A stretch of 64,000 nucleotides of DNA, from the NCBI GenBank assembly GCA_963708425.1, contig OY970206.1, positions 3,472,001-3,536,000 on the forward strand, in the 5' to 3' direction. The notes below the pieces were generated by a model that was not told the origin of the DNA, searched no databases, and saw only the letters and a program-made list of their open reading frames with translations. The DNA comes from JACMNW01 sp963708425 (lineage in GTDB: Bacteria; Pseudomonadota; Alphaproteobacteria; Rhodobacterales; Rhodobacteraceae). How positions within the stretch are numbered: position 1 is the stretch's first letter; every line of letters starts with the position of its first letter. The translations under genes and the position numbers were made by a program. Positions 61,932 to 64,000 of the stretch are shown here, piece after piece.

Positions 61932-62841
61932 TGCGGCCTCGGCTTGCCGCCCGTGCTTGGGTAATCATCGAAGTTGTGTACATGAGCAATGCCGCCCAAA
62001 TCATTGGAAAGGCGACCATTTGGGCCTGCCCGAAGGGTTCATCGAAGATGAATACTGCCGTCAGAAAGATCATCGTTGGGGCGATATACTGCATGATGCC
62101 GATGGTCGAAAGGCGCAGCAATTTGGCCCCGTTGGCATAGATCATCAGTGGTACCGCGGTGACCAGACCACAGGCCAACAGCAGGATGGTATCGGTAGTG
62201 TTGCCTGCGATGAAATGGCTTTGCCCTTGCGCAGCCAACCAGCCGACATAGCCAAGCGCCGGGGCCAGCAGCAGCAGTATTTCAAGAAAAAAGCCTTGAT
62301 TGGGACCGATGGGCAGGGACTTCTTCAAATAGGCATAGATGCCCCAAGTGACAGTCAGCCCGAGTGCGACGATGGGCAGTTTTCCTGCGTCATAGGTCAG
62401 TACTGCAACGGCGAGCGCTGCCAAGGCAATCGCCGCCATTTGCGCGCGTGACAGCCGTTCGCCCAACAGGACCGCACCCAGAAACACCGAGAACAGTGGG
62501 TTGATGTAATATCCCAAAGCCGCATCCAACGCATGCCCGGCACCGATAGACCAGACATAGATGCCCCAGTTGACGGTGATCAACGCCGCCGTCGCCGCTG
62601 CCATCAGCAACATCTTGGGGGTGCGCAATGCGACCCCCAGATCGCCGTAGCGCCCGGTTACCCATAGCACTGCGCCTGCGATCGGGATCGACCAGATGAC
62701 GCGGTGTGCGATAACTTCGGCGGGCGATATATGGGCCAGCGCCTTCATGAACAGCGGCAAGAAACCCCACAGCAGATAGGCGGTCAGGGCGAAGCCGAAG
62801 CCGCGCAGGCTGTCTTCGTTCTTGGGTGCGGGAGTGTTCAT
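61912..62841 (-). CDS. rarD: RarD-type EamA permease
   Basis: This 309-aa ten-helix permease has the RarD pattern: YLLWGFLPLFMKALAHISPAEVIAHRVIWSIP near the N-terminus and NWGIYVWSIGAGHALDAALGYYINPLFSVFLG in the middle. RarD proteins were named for chloramphenicol sensitivity; natural substrates are unknown. It is convergent with anmK, overlapping by 20 bp. Confidence 0.92.
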   Translation of the reverse strand: MNTPAPKNEDSLRGFGFALTAYLLWGFLPLFMKALAHISPAEVIAHRVIWSIPIAGAVLWVTGRYGDLGVALRTPKMLLMAAATAALITVNWGIYVWSIGAGHALDAALGYYINPLFSVFLGAVLLGERLSRAQMAAIALAALAVAVLTYDAGKLPIVALGLTVTWGIYAYLKKSLPIGPNQGFFLEILLLLAPALGYVGWLAAQGQSHFIAGNTTDTILLLACGLVTAVPLMIYANGAKLLRLSTIGIMQYIAPTMIFLTAVFIFDEPFGQAQMVAFPMIWAALLMYTTSMITQARAASRGRITPPVG

Positions 62842-62910
62842 GCGGGTGGATTATACCCAGCGCGCGGGAAGTGCCAATTCAAACTTGTGTCGGGTACATT
62901 GCAGGGAACA

Positions 62911-63795
62911 TCAGCGCCGCCGCGCCAGATAGTCTTTGGTGAAAGCGGCGTAGCCATCGGCGGTGACGCGCAGTTCTGCCTTCATCAGCGCGTGCAGAGT
63001 TGGCAGTTGATGGAAGGGGACGGCGGGGTAGACGTGATGCTCGGTATGGTAGGGCATGTTCCATGCCAGAAAGCGAACGATCCTGGTAGTAAAGGTAGTC
63101 CGGGTGTTTTCGAACATGTTGGCGACCGTCGGGCAATCGCCGTGTTCGGCCAGCAGATACAGGCGCAGGGCGGGTTGACCCAGCAGGACGGGCAGCAGCC
63201 AGACCCAGAATAAGGTGCTGGTCCAGAACAGCGAGGCGGCGGCGAGGGCGTAGCCGACCAGCATCAGCAAAACCTCGCGCCGGATGCGGGGTAGGGCCGT
63301 TGTGGGCAGATAGTCGGTTGCGCCTCCGCCTACGGCAATGCGGGCGATCAGGCGGATTTGCGATAGCCAGTAGGGCAGGCCGGACACGTGCCAGGCCCAT
63401 GCAGCCCGGGTTTCAGGCTTGGGGGCTAGCAGTTCAGGATCGCGGCCTTCGATGTTGGTCCAGCGGTGATGACCTAGATGAAAGTAGCGAAACCATTCGA
63501 ACGGCAGCAGGATTAGGAAGCCGCAGATGCGACCAGCCCACTCGTTCAGTCGGGCGTTGGCGAACGGGGTTTTGTGGGTGGCCTCATGTTCAAGCGTGAA
63601 CAGGAAGATGATTGCGGCGCCTTGGAGGGGGAGCAGCAGCCACCAGCCGGGCAGTTTGGTGGCGATCAGCGTGGCCAGCATCAGGATCAGCGCGGCGTGA
63701 CCTGCAAGGTGGGTGAGGCCATGGCGGTCAGATTTGGCGGTGAGGGTGGTTTTCAGATCGGGTGGCAGAGCGGCGACGAAATCTTTGTGATCCAT
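62911..63795 (-). CDS. Membrane fatty acid desaturase family protein
   Basis: The 294-aa di-iron membrane protein has the three histidine boxes HEATH (70-74), HLGHH (106-110) and HTEHH (250-254), with about four membrane helices. This box set is shared by fatty acid desaturases and by some lipid or carotenoid hydroxylases, so the substrate is open. The ATG at 63795 is chosen over an upstream frame start 12 codons earlier. Confidence 0.88.
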   Translation of the reverse strand: MDHKDFVAALPPDLKTTLTAKSDRHGLTHLAGHAALILMLATLIATKLPGWWLLLPLQGAAIIFLFTLEHEATHKTPFANARLNEWAGRICGFLILLPFEWFRYFHLGHHRWTNIEGRDPELLAPKPETRAAWAWHVSGLPYWLSQIRLIARIAVGGGATDYLPTTALPRIRREVLLMLVGYALAAASLFWTSTLFWVWLLPVLLGQPALRLYLLAEHGDCPTVANMFENTRTTFTTRIVRFLAWNMPYHTEHHVYPAVPFHQLPTLHALMKAELRVTADGYAAFTKDYLARRR

Positions 63796-63938
63796 GGTGC
63801 GGTTATTTCTGCGGTTTGGGCGGCATGTCAAAGCCCGGTTTGGCCTGTTCGAAGCCCGCTGGCGGCCACATAGCGAAGCCGTTCCCAGCTGGGGTTAACT
63901 CAGCTAGGCTGACGCAAATCAACAGATAGGGCAAGGCG

Positions 63939-64000
63939 ATGGCGGGAGTTCAGGGGCGCGTGGCGCTGATCACTGGGGCGGGTGCGGCGGATGGGATCGG
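63939..64000 (+). CDS. Short-chain dehydrogenase, 5' part only
   Basis: The frame opens MAGVQGRVALITGAGAADGIG and runs off the window. VALITGAGxxxGIG is the Rossmann start of an SDR. An AAGG site precedes the ATG. Nothing more can be said. Confidence 0.75.
   Translation, partial: MAGVQGRVALITGAGAADGI

Overview
The window looks like chromosome from a marine alphaproteobacterium of the Rhodobacteraceae (roseobacter group). The reasons are the GC-rich coding style, the pyruvate dehydrogenase beta subunit with its own lipoyl domain, the linkage of yajC-secD-secF with the cytochrome c maturation genes, a soxBDAG sarcosine oxidase operon, and a clear DddP-type DMSP lyase. The genus cannot be fixed from this stretch. 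No rRNA, CRISPR array, transposase, integrase or prophage gene was seen. There is one tRNA gene, tRNA-Leu(TAG).

Layout. 1-5.8 kb: heterotetrameric sarcosine oxidase, with a foreign-looking gene wedged between soxB and soxD. 5.9-11.1 kb: Fe superoxide dismutase, a LOG-family protein, a LysM protein, and an ArsR repressor divergent from an Atm1-type ABC exporter. 11.2-17.6 kb: a YfgM-like protein, BamB, Der, a membrane protein, SerS and a secreted trypsin-like protease. 17.8-24 kb: YajC-SecD-SecF, an Mth938-like protein and CcmABCDG. 24-33.7 kb: aconitase, a DUF1223 protein, a lipid A-type acyltransferase, an EamA exporter, a stand-alone FliG, two small secreted Cys-module proteins (one a TPR protein) and PurB. 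33.7-38.4 kb: repeats around a low-GC DUF2971 gene, then DddP divergent from a heme-dependent N-demethylase-like protein, then an unknown protein behind a CtrA-type box. 38.6-42.8 kb: GlnA, PII, NAD(P)HX repair enzyme and a Hint protein. 43-47 kb: tRNA-Leu, trigger factor, an exporter and rpsF-rpsR-rplI. 47-50.4 kb: a repeat cluster, two small genes, FabD and CysE. 50.5-55 kb: PdhABC with a second wedged-in gene, and FtsB. 55-64 kb: class I aldolase, an SDR, Pgk, tandem cyclophilins, TyrS, AnmK, RarD, a fatty acid desaturase and the start of another SDR.

Functionally the window joins central carbon metabolism (aconitase, Pdh complex, Pgk, aldolase), nitrogen assimilation (PII/GlnA), envelope biogenesis (BamB, SecDF, Ccm, acyltransferase) and the use of marine osmolytes and methylated amines (DMSP lyase, sarcosine oxidase, N-demethylase-like protein).

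Most unusual features: (i) two unrelated AT-richer genes sit exactly at operon junctions (soxB/soxD and pdhB/pdhC) and are joined to the downstream gene by overlapping stop/start codons; (ii) an 80-90 bp repeat, made of a 16-bp palindrome and a CtrA-like box, occurs twice and is followed in the same orientation by a second hairpin-rich repeat, with the DUF2971 gene lying between the two at one locus; (iii) nnrD has a central segment of different composition; (iv) a 55-aa secreted protein, too short for ordinary ORF calling, copies the Cys module of the TPR protein beside it; (v) CtrA-like and GANTC clusters suggest cell-cycle control of particular genes.
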